Shown: positions 51,515-61,736, counted from the stretch's first letter. The stretch is 62,718 bases of DNA from Candidatus Methylacidiphilales bacterium (GCA_028713655.1 JAQTNW010000020.1:1-62718), one strand, 5' to 3'. Notes: generated by a model from the letters alone, not told the origin. Program-made: numbers and translations.

Positions 51515-53398
51515 TCAAGCCTCGGTTTCGAGGAAGCCCTGAAGATGCCGGATGCGCGTCGGGTGCCGCATTTTGCGCAAAGCCTTGGCTTCAATCTGCC
51601 GGATGCGTTCGCGGGTCACCTTGAACTGGCGGCCCACTTCCTCCAACGTGCGGGAATAACCGTCAACCAGTCCGAACCGCTGCTCCAGAACGGCGCGCTC
51701 GCGGTCGGTCAGGGTGTCGAGGACATCCTTGATCTTTTCCTTGAGCAGGGCGTAGGCCGTCATGTCGGACGGGTTCTCCGCGCTCTTGTCCTCGATGAAA
51801 TCTCCGAACGTGGTGTCGTCGCTGTCGCCGACCTGGGCCTGCAATGAAATCGGCTGCTGGGCCATCTTGAGCACGGCGCGGACGCGCTCGACCGGCATCT
51901 GGGTTTCATCGGCCACTTCCTCGGGCGTGGGTTCGCGACCGAATTCCTGCACCAACTGCTTCTGCACGCGCATCAGCTTGTTGATGGTTTCGATCATGTG
52001 CACCGGGATGCGGATGGTCCGGGCCTGGTCCGCAATGCTGCGGGTGATGGCCTGGCGGATCCACCAGGTGGCGTAGGTGCTGAATTTATAGCCGCGGCGG
52101 TACTCGAATTTTTCAACCGCCTTCATCAGGCCCATGTTCCCCTCCTGGATCAGGTCGAGGAAGGAAAGGCCGCGGTTGGTGTATTTCTTGGCGATGGATA
52201 TCACCAGCCGCAAGTTAGCTTCAACCATCTCGGTTTTGGCCCGGAGCGCCTTGCGCAGCCAGCCGCGCAGTTCCTTGTAATCGGCGGTGAAAACTTCGAG
52301 CGGCAGGCGGATCTTCAGGGACAGGTCTTCCAACTGCTGTTCCAGTTGTTGCCCGCGGTCCTTTTCGTGCTTTTTCTTGTTCTTGACCTTCTCCAGCCGC
52401 GCCATTTCAGCCGCAAACTCGACGGTCTGCCGGCTGTAATTCTCGCAGACGGCGACGAATTCCTCCGTCACCTTTTGTTTGAAGAAGAACTTGGGATAAA
52501 GTTTTTGCAGGACATGGTCTGCCTTTTCAAAATCCTTCTGCGCGCGCGCCCGGGTGGCGGGATTCTTGGCCTCGATCATCCGGATATAAACATCGCCGAC
52601 TTTTTTGTTCGCGTCCTGGACCGCTTTGACATTCTTGCGCAGCGATTTCATGTACTTCTCGCGGCTGTCGATCTTCTTGTCCTGGATCACGCGGTCAAAC
52701 CGTTCCCGGCCCTGCTCGAGTTTTTCGGCCAGGTTGATGTATTCCTCGGCGATAAATCCAAAGTGGTGCAGGTATTTTTGCACCATCATTTCCGCATCCT
52801 CGATGCGTTTCGAAATTTCAACTTCCTGCTCGCGCGTCAGGAGGGGCACCTGGCCCATTTGCTTGAGGTACATCCGGACCGGGTCGTCCAGAATATCCAG
52901 CTTGGTCTCAACCTTCTCCTCCTCCTCTTCCTCCTGGGAGCCTAGCGACTGCTTGTAGCGGTCCACTTCGGAGGCGTCGATGACATCGATCTCAAGCGTG
53001 CGGAGAAATCCGAGAATGGCCTCGATCTGTTCGGCATTGTTCACGCTGCCCGGCAGGGCTTCGTGCAAATCGTCAAATGTCAGGTATCCCTGCTCGCGGG
53101 CGAGCTTGATGACTTCGCGCAACCGGGCATGCCATTCCTCGTTGCCGCTCCAGACTGCGGCCACCATTTCTTTTTCGGAAAAATTGCTGGCATTGACTTC
53201 CTTGCCGGCCAGCGCCTGCTTCAGGCTGGCAGCGCCATCGGCATGTGGCTTTGAGTCGTCTGCAAGCGCCGCAACTTCAACGGCTTTGCCGGCGGATTTG
53301 CCTTTGACAGGCTTGGGCGCTGCAACCTCTTTGTGCTTGGACGGTTTGGCTGAAATTCCGCTCTTCGACTTGGCTGACTTTACGTTGCTTTTTTTCAA
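51515..53398 (-). CDS. rpoD: RNA polymerase primary sigma factor (sigma-70)
   Basis: 627 aa from a TTG at 53398 that follows AGGAAAG by 6 nt; the frame is open to 53485. A Lys/Ala-rich lead and region 1.1 are followed by region 1.2 ([20 protein letters not shown]), a non-conserved insert, region 2 ([40 protein letters not shown]), region 3 and region 4 ([40 protein letters not shown]). It recognises standard -35/-10 promoters, such as the TTGACA ones in this window. Downstream of dnaG, part of the classic macromolecular synthesis operon. TTG start is inferred. Confidence 0.93.
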   Translation of the reverse strand: MKKSNVKSAKSKSGISAKPSKHKEVAAPKPVKGKSAGKAVEVAALADDSKPHADGAASLKQALAGKEVNASNFSEKEMVAAVWSGNEEWHARLREVIKLAREQGYLTFDDLHEALPGSVNNAEQIEAILGFLRTLEIDVIDASEVDRYKQSLGSQEEEEEEKVETKLDILDDPVRMYLKQMGQVPLLTREQEVEISKRIEDAEMMVQKYLHHFGFIAEEYINLAEKLEQGRERFDRVIQDKKIDSREKYMKSLRKNVKAVQDANKKVGDVYIRMIEAKNPATRARAQKDFEKADHVLQKLYPKFFFKQKVTEEFVAVCENYSRQTVEFAAEMARLEKVKNKKKHEKDRGQQLEQQLEDLSLKIRLPLEVFTADYKELRGWLRKALRAKTEMVEANLRLVISIAKKYTNRGLSFLDLIQEGNMGLMKAVEKFEYRRGYKFSTYATWWIRQAITRSIADQARTIRIPVHMIETINKLMRVQKQLVQEFGREPTPEEVADETQMPVERVRAVLKMAQQPISLQAQVGDSDDTTFGDFIEDKSAENPSDMTAYALLKEKIKDVLDTLTDRERAVLEQRFGLVDGYSRTLEEVGRQFKVTRERIRQIEAKALRKMRHPTRIRHLQGFLETEA

Positions 53399-53513
53399 AA
53401 TGACTTTCCTGGATTTTTCCAAAAATATACGGCCTCGCCTGCCAAGCCGGACGGGTTTCCCGGCTTCCCGAGCAGAACTACCCAACCAGCAAAAGGACAG
53501 TAAAGGTAGGTTG

Positions 53514-55349
53514 CTAAGTCCTTGCTGTCAAAGAATTTTTCTGCTGATTGAGCTCCTGCCATTCCTTCTTCAGGGCGGCCTTTTCCGAGTCGCTCAAACC
53601 CGGCTGCGACAGCTTTCTCGTGAGCAGGACGATCCGGTTGCTGAGGTCGCTCACACGCAAGGCCGCAATGATCTTGGCCAGCATCTCCATAAACGGCTCC
53701 TGCGTCCTTTCCTTCAACCCCTCGACATTCAGTTCCGCCAGGTAATTCTGCTCCTCATCCTCCAGCCTCGAAAGCAACGGTGTGACACTTTGCCACTCCT
53801 CGTCATTGTAAAAATCCATCAATTTGAGCAAGAGCGGCGCCCCCGCAAGGTCCCGCACCCAGGCCGGATCGAGCTGTTTCTGAACCTCGGGAATATGCTG
53901 CGGCTGCGACATAATCAACTGGATCAAATCCCCCACCCGCGGATGGGGCTGGAGAACACGGGCAACCGTCACTTTTGGCTTTGCCTCCTCTTCTCCGTGT
54001 AAAACAGGAACCTTTCTCGACTGCTTCACCAAAGCCTCGATCCGCTCGAGTAAAATCGCGTCACTCACTTGAAGGCGAAGCGCAGCCTTGAGCAACAATT
54101 GTTCGCGATACACCCGATTGGGGATTCGGGCCAAAAACGCCGCAACACTTTCAATCACCTCCCTGCGCCCCCCCATCGTGTTCATGTCATGCGTTTCTTC
54201 AAGTCGTTCCAGGTAAAAATCCAGGTACTCCAGCGGATGTTCCAAAATTTTTCTGAAAGCCTCCGCGCCTTCGGATCTGATCAACGAGTCCGGATCGTGT
54301 CCTTCCGGCAGGCGCACCACGCGAACGCCAAGTTCCGACTGGATCATCGCGTCCAGACTGTCCGCCTGGCCGAGAAATATCTGCGCCACACGTTCTGCCG
54401 CATTCAAGCCGGCCTTGTCGGCGTCCAGGCAGAGCACGACTTCCTTTGTATAACGCCGGATCATCCGCGCATGTTCGGGTGTAAAGGCCGTGCCCAGCGG
54501 CGCCACGACATTCAAAACCCCGGCCGCATGGCAGCGCAAGACGTCGATCTGCCCCTCGCAAACCACCGCATGACCGGCATCCATGATCGGGCGTTTGGCC
54601 CGCTCCAATCCGAACAACACCCGGCTTTTCGTAAAAATCGGGGTTTCGGGCGAATTGATATATTTGGCGGCCTTCGCCTCGGCATCGAGCAGCCGGGCGC
54701 TGAAGGCAATCACATGGCCCTGGTCGTTGCAGATATTGAAAATCAACCGCCCGCGAAAACGGTCATAGACGCGCCCCGATTCATTCCGCACCACCAGGCC
54801 GGCCTCCAGCAGGATTTTTTCGTCGTATCCCTTGCTTTTGCCCCATTTGAGCGTGTCATCCCACGCATTCGGCACATAACCCAGTCCGAATTCCTTGATC
54901 CACGACTGCGGGATTTCCCGGCTGTGCATGTAGGCGCGCGCCGGTTCGGCCTGCGGATCATGCAACAAGAGTTCTCTCCAATAAGAAGCTATCTCCACAT
55001 GCAAGGCCAGCAGGCGGTCGCGGTTTTGTTTTTCCCGGTCATGGGTCGGAGAGCGGTCTTCCTCGATGCGGATCCCGGCCCGCTCCGCCAAACGCCTCAC
55101 GGCGGACGGGAAATCCATGTTTTCATACAGCATGAGAAATTTAAAAACATCCCCGCCATGCCCGCTGCTGAAACATTTGAATGTCTGGCGCTGGGGCGAA
55201 ACAAAGAAAGAAGGCGTCTTTTCCTTGTTGAAGGGGCTCAAGGCCTTGAAACTGGCCCCGGCGCGCTTGAGCGGCACATACCCGCCGATCACATCCACGA
55301 TGTCCACAGCCTGGCGCACCTGATCGATTACATGCGGAGGGATGGCCAT
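53514..55349 (-). CDS. dnaG: DNA primase, with degenerate zinc-binding motif
   Basis: 611 aa. N-terminal domain reads [16 protein letters not shown] and [14 protein letters not shown]: the usual C-x2-H-x17-C-x2-C zinc ligands are S38, N41, C59, S62, so three of four are lost while spacing is kept. The TOPRIM core is intact ([17 protein letters not shown], with later [14 protein letters not shown]), as is the RNA-polymerase-like basic part. The C-terminal DnaB-interacting region follows. It makes RNA primers at the fork. It is 28 bp upstream of the longest rpoD frame. Despite the missing ligands, the gene is full length and surely functional. Confidence 0.94.
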   Translation of the reverse strand: MAIPPHVIDQVRQAVDIVDVIGGYVPLKRAGASFKALSPFNKEKTPSFFVSPQRQTFKCFSSGHGGDVFKFLMLYENMDFPSAVRRLAERAGIRIEEDRSPTHDREKQNRDRLLALHVEIASYWRELLLHDPQAEPARAYMHSREIPQSWIKEFGLGYVPNAWDDTLKWGKSKGYDEKILLEAGLVVRNESGRVYDRFRGRLIFNICNDQGHVIAFSARLLDAEAKAAKYINSPETPIFTKSRVLFGLERAKRPIMDAGHAVVCEGQIDVLRCHAAGVLNVVAPLGTAFTPEHARMIRRYTKEVVLCLDADKAGLNAAERVAQIFLGQADSLDAMIQSELGVRVVRLPEGHDPDSLIRSEGAEAFRKILEHPLEYLDFYLERLEETHDMNTMGGRREVIESVAAFLARIPNRVYREQLLLKAALRLQVSDAILLERIEALVKQSRKVPVLHGEEEAKPKVTVARVLQPHPRVGDLIQLIMSQPQHIPEVQKQLDPAWVRDLAGAPLLLKLMDFYNDEEWQSVTPLLSRLEDEEQNYLAELNVEGLKERTQEPFMEMLAKIIAALRVSDLSNRIVLLTRKLSQPGLSDSEKAALKKEWQELNQQKNSLTART

Positions 55350-55355
55350 AACCTG

Positions 55356-55383
55356 AGTTTCAAGTTACAAGTTTCAAGTTACA
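55356..55383. repeat. Tandem 14-bp repeat upstream of dnaG
   Basis: Two exact adjacent copies of AGTTTCAAGTTACA, 7 bp upstream of the dnaG start. On the dnaG strand each contains TAACTT, so this may overlap its promoter. Confidence 0.6.
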
Positions 55384-55506
55384 AGCCTGAAACACCGGGA
55401 CGGCAAACCACAGGGGGCGATAGTGGATCGCCACGGCCCAACTCCGACATGCGTCGCGAGTAAAAAGCGTCCGCCGTGGCGGGCGACGCGGCAATCCATG
55501 TATTTT

Positions 55507-55658
55507 TGCGCCTTGGCGTCTTGCCTTCTTTGCGTTAAAAATCGTTGTTCTATGTGTTGTTTTGCGACTTTGCGTGAAACCCTGTGCTGGTTTTCATCCG
55601 CGTTTATCCGCGTCCATCCGCGGTTCAATTGCCGCGCTTTCTGCGTCTCTGCAGTGAA
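55507..55658. repeat. Family D repeat running into the DUF362 gene start
   Basis: GCGCCTTGGCGTCTTGCCTT and CTTTGCGTTAAAA at 55508-55540, GACTTTGCGTGAAA near 55566, ATCCGCGTTTATCCGCGTCC near 55600, and CTGCGTCTCTGCAGTGAA at 55641-55658, the usual repeat end. That end contains the GTG proposed as start of the next gene. Confidence 0.7.
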
Positions 55659-56778
55659 ATATACTTTGCCGGCCCTTGCCTTGCCCGCCTGTCTCCACGC
55701 CCAGGCGGTCCGGCCCCTTGATGCGCCCCCGCCTGCGCCCTTGCCGGCCAAATCCCGCATCGCCATCCTTGAAAATCCCGCCCTGGTGGACCGTTTCCAG
55801 ATCGACGACGCGCGCGTCGCGGAAAATTTTAACCGCTCCTTTCTCTCTTTTACCAAACGCAATTCCTTGAAAGAGGCCTGGGGGCTTTTTGTTTCCCCAA
55901 GCGATACCGTCGGCATCCATATCAGCACCGCGGGAGGTTCCATACTTTCCACCCACCGCAGCCTGCTGCAGGCGGTTGTCAAGGGACTCATGGAAGCCGG
56001 AGTCCCCCCTTCCAAAATCATTGTCTGGGATAAATTCGAGGACCAGATGATCGGCGCGGGCTATGTGCCCATGCAGCCCGACCAGGACTGGAAATGCCTT
56101 TCCGTCATTCCGGGCGAGGGCTTCGATCCCGAGAAATTTTATTTCAACGAAGTCGTGGGCCAGTTGATCTGGGGCGATTCCGAGTTCCGCGGAAAAGCAA
56201 AAACGGTCGAGAACCTGATCAACTCCGTCGATGATTCGGACAAAAAGGACAAGAAAAAGGACGCTGGGAAAGCGGCGCCGGAACCCCAACAGATCAGCAA
56301 CCGATCCTATTTCAACAACATCGTCTCCCGGCAGGTGACAAAAATCATCAATATCCCCGTGATGAGCGACCACCAGAAATTCGGCCTCAATGGCTGCATT
56401 GCCACGCTCGCCATGGCCAGCGTGGACAACAACCGGCGCTTTTACTCGCCTTCCGAAACCAGCGGCCTGGCTCTGGCTGAAATCATGAACAACGACCTTT
56501 TGAAAAAGAAAACTGTTCTGCACATCGTGGATGGCCTGATTGCCCAGTTCGCGGGCGGACCCGATTTCATCCCGCATTATGCCGCATCCCCCGGCATCAT
56601 CATGATCGGCAAGGACCCGGTCGCCCTCGACACCCTCTGCCTGGAACGCCTGGAAAAATGGCGCGCGGAGAAAAAAGTCGTACCCATTGGCAACGACGCC
56701 GTCCACCTCCGGCTTAGCGCCAAATACGGCCTAGGGACGACCAGCAAGGATTCGATGGAAATCATCCGGGTGCAATAA
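55654..56778 (+). CDS. Exported DUF362-domain protein
   Basis: 374 aa from a GTG at 55654, giving an unusually short signal-like N-terminus (VKYTLPALALPACLHAQA). The frame is open to 55423 but upstream DNA is a dispersed repeat. The DUF362 core shows SRIAILENPALVDRFQIDD, TVGIHISTAGG, PSKIIVWDKFEDQMIGAGY, TKIINIPVMSDHQKFGLNGC and SPGIIMIGKDPVALDTLCLE. DUF362 proteins are uncharacterised, some are ferredoxin-linked; this one lacks a visible 4Fe-4S cluster. The original N-terminus (perhaps a Tat signal) may have been replaced by the repeat. Confidence 0.75.
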   Translation: MKYTLPALALPACLHAQAVRPLDAPPPAPLPAKSRIAILENPALVDRFQIDDARVAENFNRSFLSFTKRNSLKEAWGLFVSPSDTVGIHISTAGGSILSTHRSLLQAVVKGLMEAGVPPSKIIVWDKFEDQMIGAGYVPMQPDQDWKCLSVIPGEGFDPEKFYFNEVVGQLIWGDSEFRGKAKTVENLINSVDDSDKKDKKKDAGKAAPEPQQISNRSYFNNIVSRQVTKIINIPVMSDHQKFGLNGCIATLAMASVDNNRRFYSPSETSGLALAEIMNNDLLKKKTVLHIVDGLIAQFAGGPDFIPHYAASPGIIMIGKDPVALDTLCLERLEKWRAEKKVVPIGNDAVHLRLSAKYGLGTTSKDSMEIIRVQ

Positions 56779-56832
56779 AACCCCGGGCATCTCGGCATGC
56801 CCTAAAGAAGCACCGAAGGTGCGCGATCTGCG

Positions 56833-56906
56833 TTCAAGGTCACAAAATGTGACCTTGAAGCGCGGGGAGAATGCACATGGCACAAACCTCAAGCCCCGAA
56901 GGGGCG
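56833..56906. repeat. Hairpin cluster upstream of the ORF6N remnant
   Basis: Perfect 12-bp stem TTCAAGGTCACA / TGTGACCTTGAA (loop AAA) at 56833-56859, preceded by GCACCGAAGGTGC and followed by GCCCCGAAGGGGC at 56893-56905. These resemble REP-type units, but I see no second copy in the window. Confidence 0.5.
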
Positions 56907-57051
56907 AACCAACACGTGACAAACACCAGACTGATATAGTGCGGGTGGGGCTGCAGACCCTTTAAAAACACTTGAATCTAACATTCCATTAAGTACTTGA
57001 CTAACTTCTCGCAATCCCTTTCATTGAAAATCAGAAGCCCATCTGATTTTT

Positions 57052-57303
57052 ATGTCCAAACGGCTCAATGAACAGATGCGCCGCAATCAGGATCGTTTTC
57101 CCGAAGATTTCGCATTTCAGCTTTCCGATAAAGAATGGGATGCTTTGAGGTCGCAATATGCGACCCCAAACAAGGGGCGTGGGGGACGGCGCTACCGGCC
57201 TTTCGTTTTCACCGAGCACGGGGCATTGATGGCTGCCAATGAACTCAACAGCCCACAGGCCGTCACAATTTTCGTGCTGGCCACGACCGTATTCTCTTGT
57301 TAA
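57052..57303 (+). pseudogene. Truncated ORF6N-domain gene
   Basis: 83 codons matching the middle of the ORF6N protein at 60770: KRLNEQMRRNQDRFPEDFAF against KQLNRAVKRNADRFPEDFML, and GRGGRRYRPFVFTEHGALM against GRGGRRYLPYAFTQEGVAM. The N-terminal hairpin (about 40 residues) and the C-terminal coiled region are gone. It ends one base before the GH38 start codon. ORF6N is a phage-type DNA-binding domain related to KilA-N. Confidence 0.8.
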
Positions 57304-60300
57304 ATGCCCCGCTCAACCATGCATAAGCACCCGAACCTGACCGAAGGCCGTATCGCCCAAACCCTCGGCCGTATCCAGGGCCTCATTCACAGCAAGCCCG
57401 CTCCGATTTCCATAGCCGCATATCATGTCCACGGCGAGCCGATTCCCGCCACCGAAGCCCTGGCCAAAAAATACACGCCGTTCGCCGTCGGACAACCGTG
57501 GGGCGCAATGTGGAACACGACGTGGTTCCGGTTTTCCGGCACAATCCCGCGCCAATGGAAAGGCCGTGAAGTCGCCGCACAAATCAAACTCGGCTTCAAG
57601 GGGGGTGAAGGATTCACCGTCGAAGGCCTGGTTTGGCAAAACGGCGTGCCGACCCGCGCGATCAACGTCAATCGCACAGACGTCCCGCTAACAAACCCCG
57701 CCCGCGGCGCAGAGGCGTTTGAATTTTACATCGAGGCGGCGGCCAACCCCCGCGCCGCGATGCATCTTGTGGCCGATCTGTGCGGCCCCGATCCGCACGG
57801 ACAGCCCTTATTTGTGCTGGAACAGGCTGAAATCGTTTTCGTAAACCGCGAAGCGTTTGATTTTTATTACGACTTCAAAGTCGCCTGCGAAACCATGTCT
57901 GCGCTGAGCGTGGCGAATCCGAGCCCCGACGAGTGGAGAAGTGCGGGAATCCCCGGCCTTGCCACCGACCCGCGCCGCGGACAGTTGATGTACGCGCTTA
58001 ACACCGCGGTCAACCTTTTTGACGAGTCCGATCCCGCCACCATCGCCCCCGCCCGCAAGGCGTTGCGCGAGGTGTTGAACAAGCACAATGGCGACACCAC
58101 ACATCAGATTTCCGCAATCGGCCACGCCCACATCGACACGGCCTGGCTCTGGCCGCTGCGCGAGACCATCCGCAAATGCGCGCGTACATTTTCGACCGCG
58201 CTGGCCTACATGGAGGAATATCCCGACTACGTCTTCGGCTGCTCGCAGCCCCAGCAATACGCGTGGATGAAGGAATATTACCCGGCAATTTTCGAGGGCG
58301 TCAAAAAAGCCGTCAAACGCGGACAATGGGAGCCCACCGGTTCGATGTGGATCGAGGCCGACTGTAATTTGTCCTCGGGCGAATCGCTCGTGCGCCAGAT
58401 TTTACATGGAAAAAATTTCTTCCTGGATGAGTTCGGCTACGAGACTCGCGACGTCTGGATTCCCGACGTCTTCGGTTACGCTGCCGCGCTGCCGCAAATC
58501 ATGCACAAGGCCGGAGTGGACTCCTTCGTCACTCAGAAAATTTCCTGGAACCAGTTCAACAAATTTCCGCACCATACGTTTTGGTGGGAGGGCATCGACG
58601 GCACCCGCATTTTCACACACTTCCCGCCTGCGGATAATTACAACTGCAATTTTTCGCCGAAGCAGCTCATCTACAACGTTCAAAATTTCAAGGAAAACGA
58701 CCGCGCCACACGCTCGCTTTACCTTTATGGACACGGCGACGGCGGCGGCGGCCCGACGAAGGAGATGCTGGAAATCGCAAAGCGCGTCGGGGATTTGGAG
58801 GGCCTGCCAAAAGTAAAACTCGAGCGCGTGGCCGAATTCATGCCGAAAGCCAAAAAGGACGCGAAGGATCTGCCCGTCTGGATTGGCGAACTTTACTTTG
58901 AGCTCCACCGCGCCACCTACACAACGCAGGCGCGCAACAAACGCGGCAACCGCAAGAGCGAATTCCTCCTGCGCGATGCGGAGTTTTTTGACACGGTCTT
59001 GGGCGCCGCCCACATCAAACGCAGCGCACTCAAGCCGCACACCGGCGAGCGCGCCGTCTATGACGTGATTGCCAAAGACAAGCACACCCCCGCAGCCTAC
59101 CTCGACCGCGCATGGAAACTGGTTCTGCTCAATCAATTTCACGACATCATTCCCGGCTCATCGATCAACTGGGTCTATCAAGATAGTGCTCGCGACTACG
59201 CGACGATCCGAGCACTCGGCAGCGCTGTCATCGACGCCGCGCAGGGATCGCTTGCCGCGGCCATCAACACCAGCGCATTCAAAAGACCGGTGGTGATTTT
59301 CAACACCACAAGCCATGCGCTCAACAGCGTGGTCTCACTGCCCGACGGTTCGCCTGTTTTCGCCAGCGTCCCCGCCTGCGGTTATACCGTGATCGAAGGC
59401 CATCAAAAGCACCCCGTATCCACGCCTGCGGTTCCGGTCAAAGCCTCTCAGCAGGGAAAAACCATCATTCTCGACAACGGTTTGCTCCGCGTCGTCTTCA
59501 ATTCCAGCGACGGCCTGATCCGCAGCATCCTGGATCATCGCGCCAATCGAGAAGTTCTTTCGGGTCAGCGCGGCAATGTGTTCCAATTGCACCGGGATCA
59601 CCCCAACTTTTGGGATGCGTGGGACGTGGATCTTTTCTATCGCGAGACCTGCGAGGACATCACGGCACTGGAGAGCATCACGCTTGAGGAGGAAACCGAT
59701 CTGCGCGCCTGCGTGCGGGTTGTGCGGAAGTTCGGCGAATCCAGCATCACGCAAAAAATCACGCTCTGCGCGGGTTCTCCGCGCATTGATTTCCACACAG
59801 AAATCGACTGGCACGAAAACCACAAATTTTTGAAGGTCGCCTTTCCCGTCAATGTCCGCTCGCCGCGCGCAACCTACGAAATCCAGTTCGGCCACACCGA
59901 ACGGCCCACGCATTACAATACAAGCTGGGACATGGCGCGCTTTGAAGTTTGCGCGCAGAAATGGGCCGACCTCAGCGAAGGCGATTACGGCGTTGCGCTG
60001 CTCAACGACTGCAAATACGGGCACGACATTTTCGGAAATGTCATGCGCCTCAGCCTGCTGCGCGCGCCCACCGCGCCGGACCCCGTGGCGGACCGGGGGC
60101 ATCACGAGTTCACCTATTCGCTGCTGCCGCATCCCGGCGATTTCCGGGCGGGCAAGGTCGTTCAGGAAGCCTATGCGCTCAACATCCCGCTCCGGGTCGT
60201 GCCGGTCGATCCGCACACCGGAACGCTGCCGGACACACAAAGCTTTTTCCAGGTAGATCGCGAGGGCGTTGTCATCGAGGCCGTCAAAAAAGCTGAAAAG

Positions 60301-60501
60301 GAAAATGCCATCATCGTCCGTCTTTATGAGGCGTACGGCACGCGGGGCGCGGTGAACTTAAAAACCTCGCTGCCGTTCACGGAGGCCTTTGCCTCCGATT
60401 TGATGGAGCGCACGTTGCGCAAAGTCGCTTTCAAGAACGGCAAAGTCACATTGCAACTCGAACCGTTTGAAATCGTCACCCTGAAGTTTCCGATCAAGTG
60501 A
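57304..60501 (+). CDS. Alpha-mannosidase, glycoside hydrolase family 38
   Basis: 1065 aa, normal for class II GH38; an ATG at 57319 is a second possible start, neither with a Shine-Dalgarno. Catalytic domain: metal-binding H276 and D278 in HAHIDTAWLWPLRET, and the nucleophile D353 in GSMWIEADCNLSSGES. Also DVWIPDVFGYAAALPQIM and a later zinc His in NQFHDIIPGSSI. The beta-rich middle and C-terminal domains are complete. No signal peptide, so cytoplasmic trimming of mannosides from taken-up glycans is likely. It begins right after an ORF6N remnant and ends before a palindromic element. Confidence 0.93.
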   Translation: MPRSTMHKHPNLTEGRIAQTLGRIQGLIHSKPAPISIAAYHVHGEPIPATEALAKKYTPFAVGQPWGAMWNTTWFRFSGTIPRQWKGREVAAQIKLGFKGGEGFTVEGLVWQNGVPTRAINVNRTDVPLTNPARGAEAFEFYIEAAANPRAAMHLVADLCGPDPHGQPLFVLEQAEIVFVNREAFDFYYDFKVACETMSALSVANPSPDEWRSAGIPGLATDPRRGQLMYALNTAVNLFDESDPATIAPARKALREVLNKHNGDTTHQISAIGHAHIDTAWLWPLRETIRKCARTFSTALAYMEEYPDYVFGCSQPQQYAWMKEYYPAIFEGVKKAVKRGQWEPTGSMWIEADCNLSSGESLVRQILHGKNFFLDEFGYETRDVWIPDVFGYAAALPQIMHKAGVDSFVTQKISWNQFNKFPHHTFWWEGIDGTRIFTHFPPADNYNCNFSPKQLIYNVQNFKENDRATRSLYLYGHGDGGGGPTKEMLEIAKRVGDLEGLPKVKLERVAEFMPKAKKDAKDLPVWIGELYFELHRATYTTQARNKRGNRKSEFLLRDAEFFDTVLGAAHIKRSALKPHTGERAVYDVIAKDKHTPAAYLDRAWKLVLLNQFHDIIPGSSINWVYQDSARDYATIRALGSAVIDAAQGSLAAAINTSAFKRPVVIFNTTSHALNSVVSLPDGSPVFASVPACGYTVIEGHQKHPVSTPAVPVKASQQGKTIILDNGLLRVVFNSSDGLIRSILDHRANREVLSGQRGNVFQLHRDHPNFWDAWDVDLFYRETCEDITALESITLEEETDLRACVRVVRKFGESSITQKITLCAGSPRIDFHTEIDWHENHKFLKVAFPVNVRSPRATYEIQFGHTERPTHYNTSWDMARFEVCAQKWADLSEGDYGVALLNDCKYGHDIFGNVMRLSLLRAPTAPDPVADRGHHEFTYSLLPHPGDFRAGKVVQEAYALNIPLRVVPVDPHTGTLPDTQSFFQVDREGVVIEAVKKAEKENAIIVRLYEAYGTRGAVNLKTSLPFTEAFASDLMERTLRKVAFKNGKVTLQLEPFEIVTLKFPIK

Positions 60502-60530
60502 ATCACAAACCCGTGGCTTGCGCCAATTCC

Positions 60531-60670
60531 GTCAATGTCAAGAGGCTGTTGAAAAACCATTACCGAGAGATCAATCCACAGATTACAAGGATTTCCACAG
60601 AGAGGCTGATCGGAAGTTTTTCCAAATCTGTGTAATCTGTGGATTATTTCAACAGCCTCTTGACATTGAC
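60531..60670. repeat. MITE-like palindromic element, 140 bp
   Basis: Perfect 24-bp terminal inverted repeats: 60531-60554 (starting GTCAATGTCAAGAGGCTGTT) and 60647-60670. A second inner pair, ATCCACAGATTACAAGGATT (60573) and its near complement ending at 60644, matches 17 of 20. The interior carries the widespread CACAGATTACACAGATT-type unit. No coding potential. Confidence 0.85.
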
Positions 60671-60734
60671 GTGATCGGAATCAGCTCCGATAGCTTCCAC
60701 ACTCCAGTCCATTCCCGCTCAAAACTCATCGGAA

Positions 60735-60769
60735 TTGACATGAGTCAAAATGCCCACTAACATTCTTCT
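60735..60769 (+). promoter_or_regulatory. ORF6N gene promoter, leaderless
   Basis: TTGACA at 60735-60740, exactly 17 nt, TAACAT at 60758-60763. Six nt later is the ATG at 60770, so the expected start point is the A of the start codon. No Shine-Dalgarno. Confidence 0.65.
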
Positions 60770-61291
60770 ATGTCAAAAGAGCTCGTCTCTAAAAATCTCG
60801 ACCATCTCATCCTCACCATCCGCAAGCATCGCGTACTGCTCGATGCCGACTTGGCCCGCCTCTACGGTGTCGAGACCAAGCAACTCAACCGTGCGGTCAA
60901 ACGCAATGCCGACCGCTTCCCAGAGGACTTTATGCTCCAACTGACCCAGCAGGAGGCCGATGCTTTGAGGTGCCAATCTGGAACCTCAAACGAAGGTCGC
61001 GGCGGACGCCGCTACCTGCCTTATGCTTTCACCCAGGAAGGCGTGGCTATGCTCTCCAGCGTGCTGCAGAGCCCTCGCGCCGTGGCCGTTAATATCGCCA
61101 TCATGCGTGCTTTTATCCGCCTGCGCCAGATGGCCCTTTCTGTCGATGATCTTGCACGCAAGGTCGAGTCCCTGGAACGCGGGTTCAAACAGCACGGCCA
61201 GCAATTCGATGCCGTTTTCAAAGCCATCCGCCAACTGATGACTCCCCCACCGGAGCCACCCCGCAAAAAGATCGGCTTCAACGCCGATTGA
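60770..61291 (+). CDS. ORF6N-domain protein
   Basis: 173 aa. Residues 1-110 are an ORF6N domain: VSKNLDHLILTIRKHRVLLD, ADLARLYGVETKQLNRAVKR, FPEDFMLQLTQQEADALRCQ, GRGGRRYLPYAFTQEGVAML. A coiled coil (SVDDLARKVESLERGFKQHG) and a basic tail (PRKKIGFNAD) follow. ORF6N is a DNA-binding domain first seen in phage antirepressors and common as single genes in PVC and Bacteroidota genomes. It has its own strong TTGACA promoter. A dead relative lies at 57052. Confidence 0.88.
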   Translation: MSKELVSKNLDHLILTIRKHRVLLDADLARLYGVETKQLNRAVKRNADRFPEDFMLQLTQQEADALRCQSGTSNEGRGGRRYLPYAFTQEGVAMLSSVLQSPRAVAVNIAIMRAFIRLRQMALSVDDLARKVESLERGFKQHGQQFDAVFKAIRQLMTPPPEPPRKKIGFNAD

Positions 61292-61736
61292 GTTTCATTC
61301 CTAGCCGTACCCTTCGGCGCTTAGCAAATTTTAGGCATTCACTGCGCCCTTGCTCCATCCTGTTCATCCTGTCAAAAATGTGTTTTTATTTTGCGTTGTT
61401 TCGCGGGCAACACAAATCCCCTTGTCAGGGGGATGGAAAATGAGGAAACAGAGGGTGAACAAAATTCTCCGTTTACTCTGCCTGCTCGCGATGCCCATCG
61501 GAGTTAGCTCCTGTTAGAGAAAAGTGGAAAACATCCGCCGGACAGGATGTCCGCCGGGTGCGGGCAAGATGGTCTCCACGGCGACTTCCTGACCCGCGCT
61601 CCCTTCAAGCAACTAACAGAAACCTCCTTTTTCCCGGGATGATTCGTTTTAAGCCAAAAAATGTGCTGGTTCTAACATTTTGCGTCTTTTGCGCATTTTC
61701 GCGGCCATATCCAGTTTCTGGCTTTTCCCCGTATTT
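61292..61736. other. Intergenic region with repeat fragments
   Basis: 445 bp with no gene I can support. It holds ATCCTGTTCATCCTGTCAAA (61357-61376), TTTTGCGTTGTTTCGCGGGC, the hairpin CCCCTTGTCAGGGGG (61418-61432, also at 7901), and an ACATCC-GGATGT hairpin near 61530. All look like decayed dispersed repeats. Confidence 0.5.

Noticed and set aside
54069-55463. 464-codon plus-strand frame across dnaG
   Set aside because: Antisense shadow of dnaG in GC-rich DNA; no recognisable motif.
55423-55653. N-terminal extension of the DUF362 protein
   Set aside because: The added codons are translated dispersed repeat, rich in Cys/Arg, without a signal or domain.
56833-56859. 12-bp stem-loop as terminator of the DUF362 gene
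   Set aside because: No T-run follows, and it sits among other REP-like hairpins 55 bp past the stop; kept as a repeat instead.
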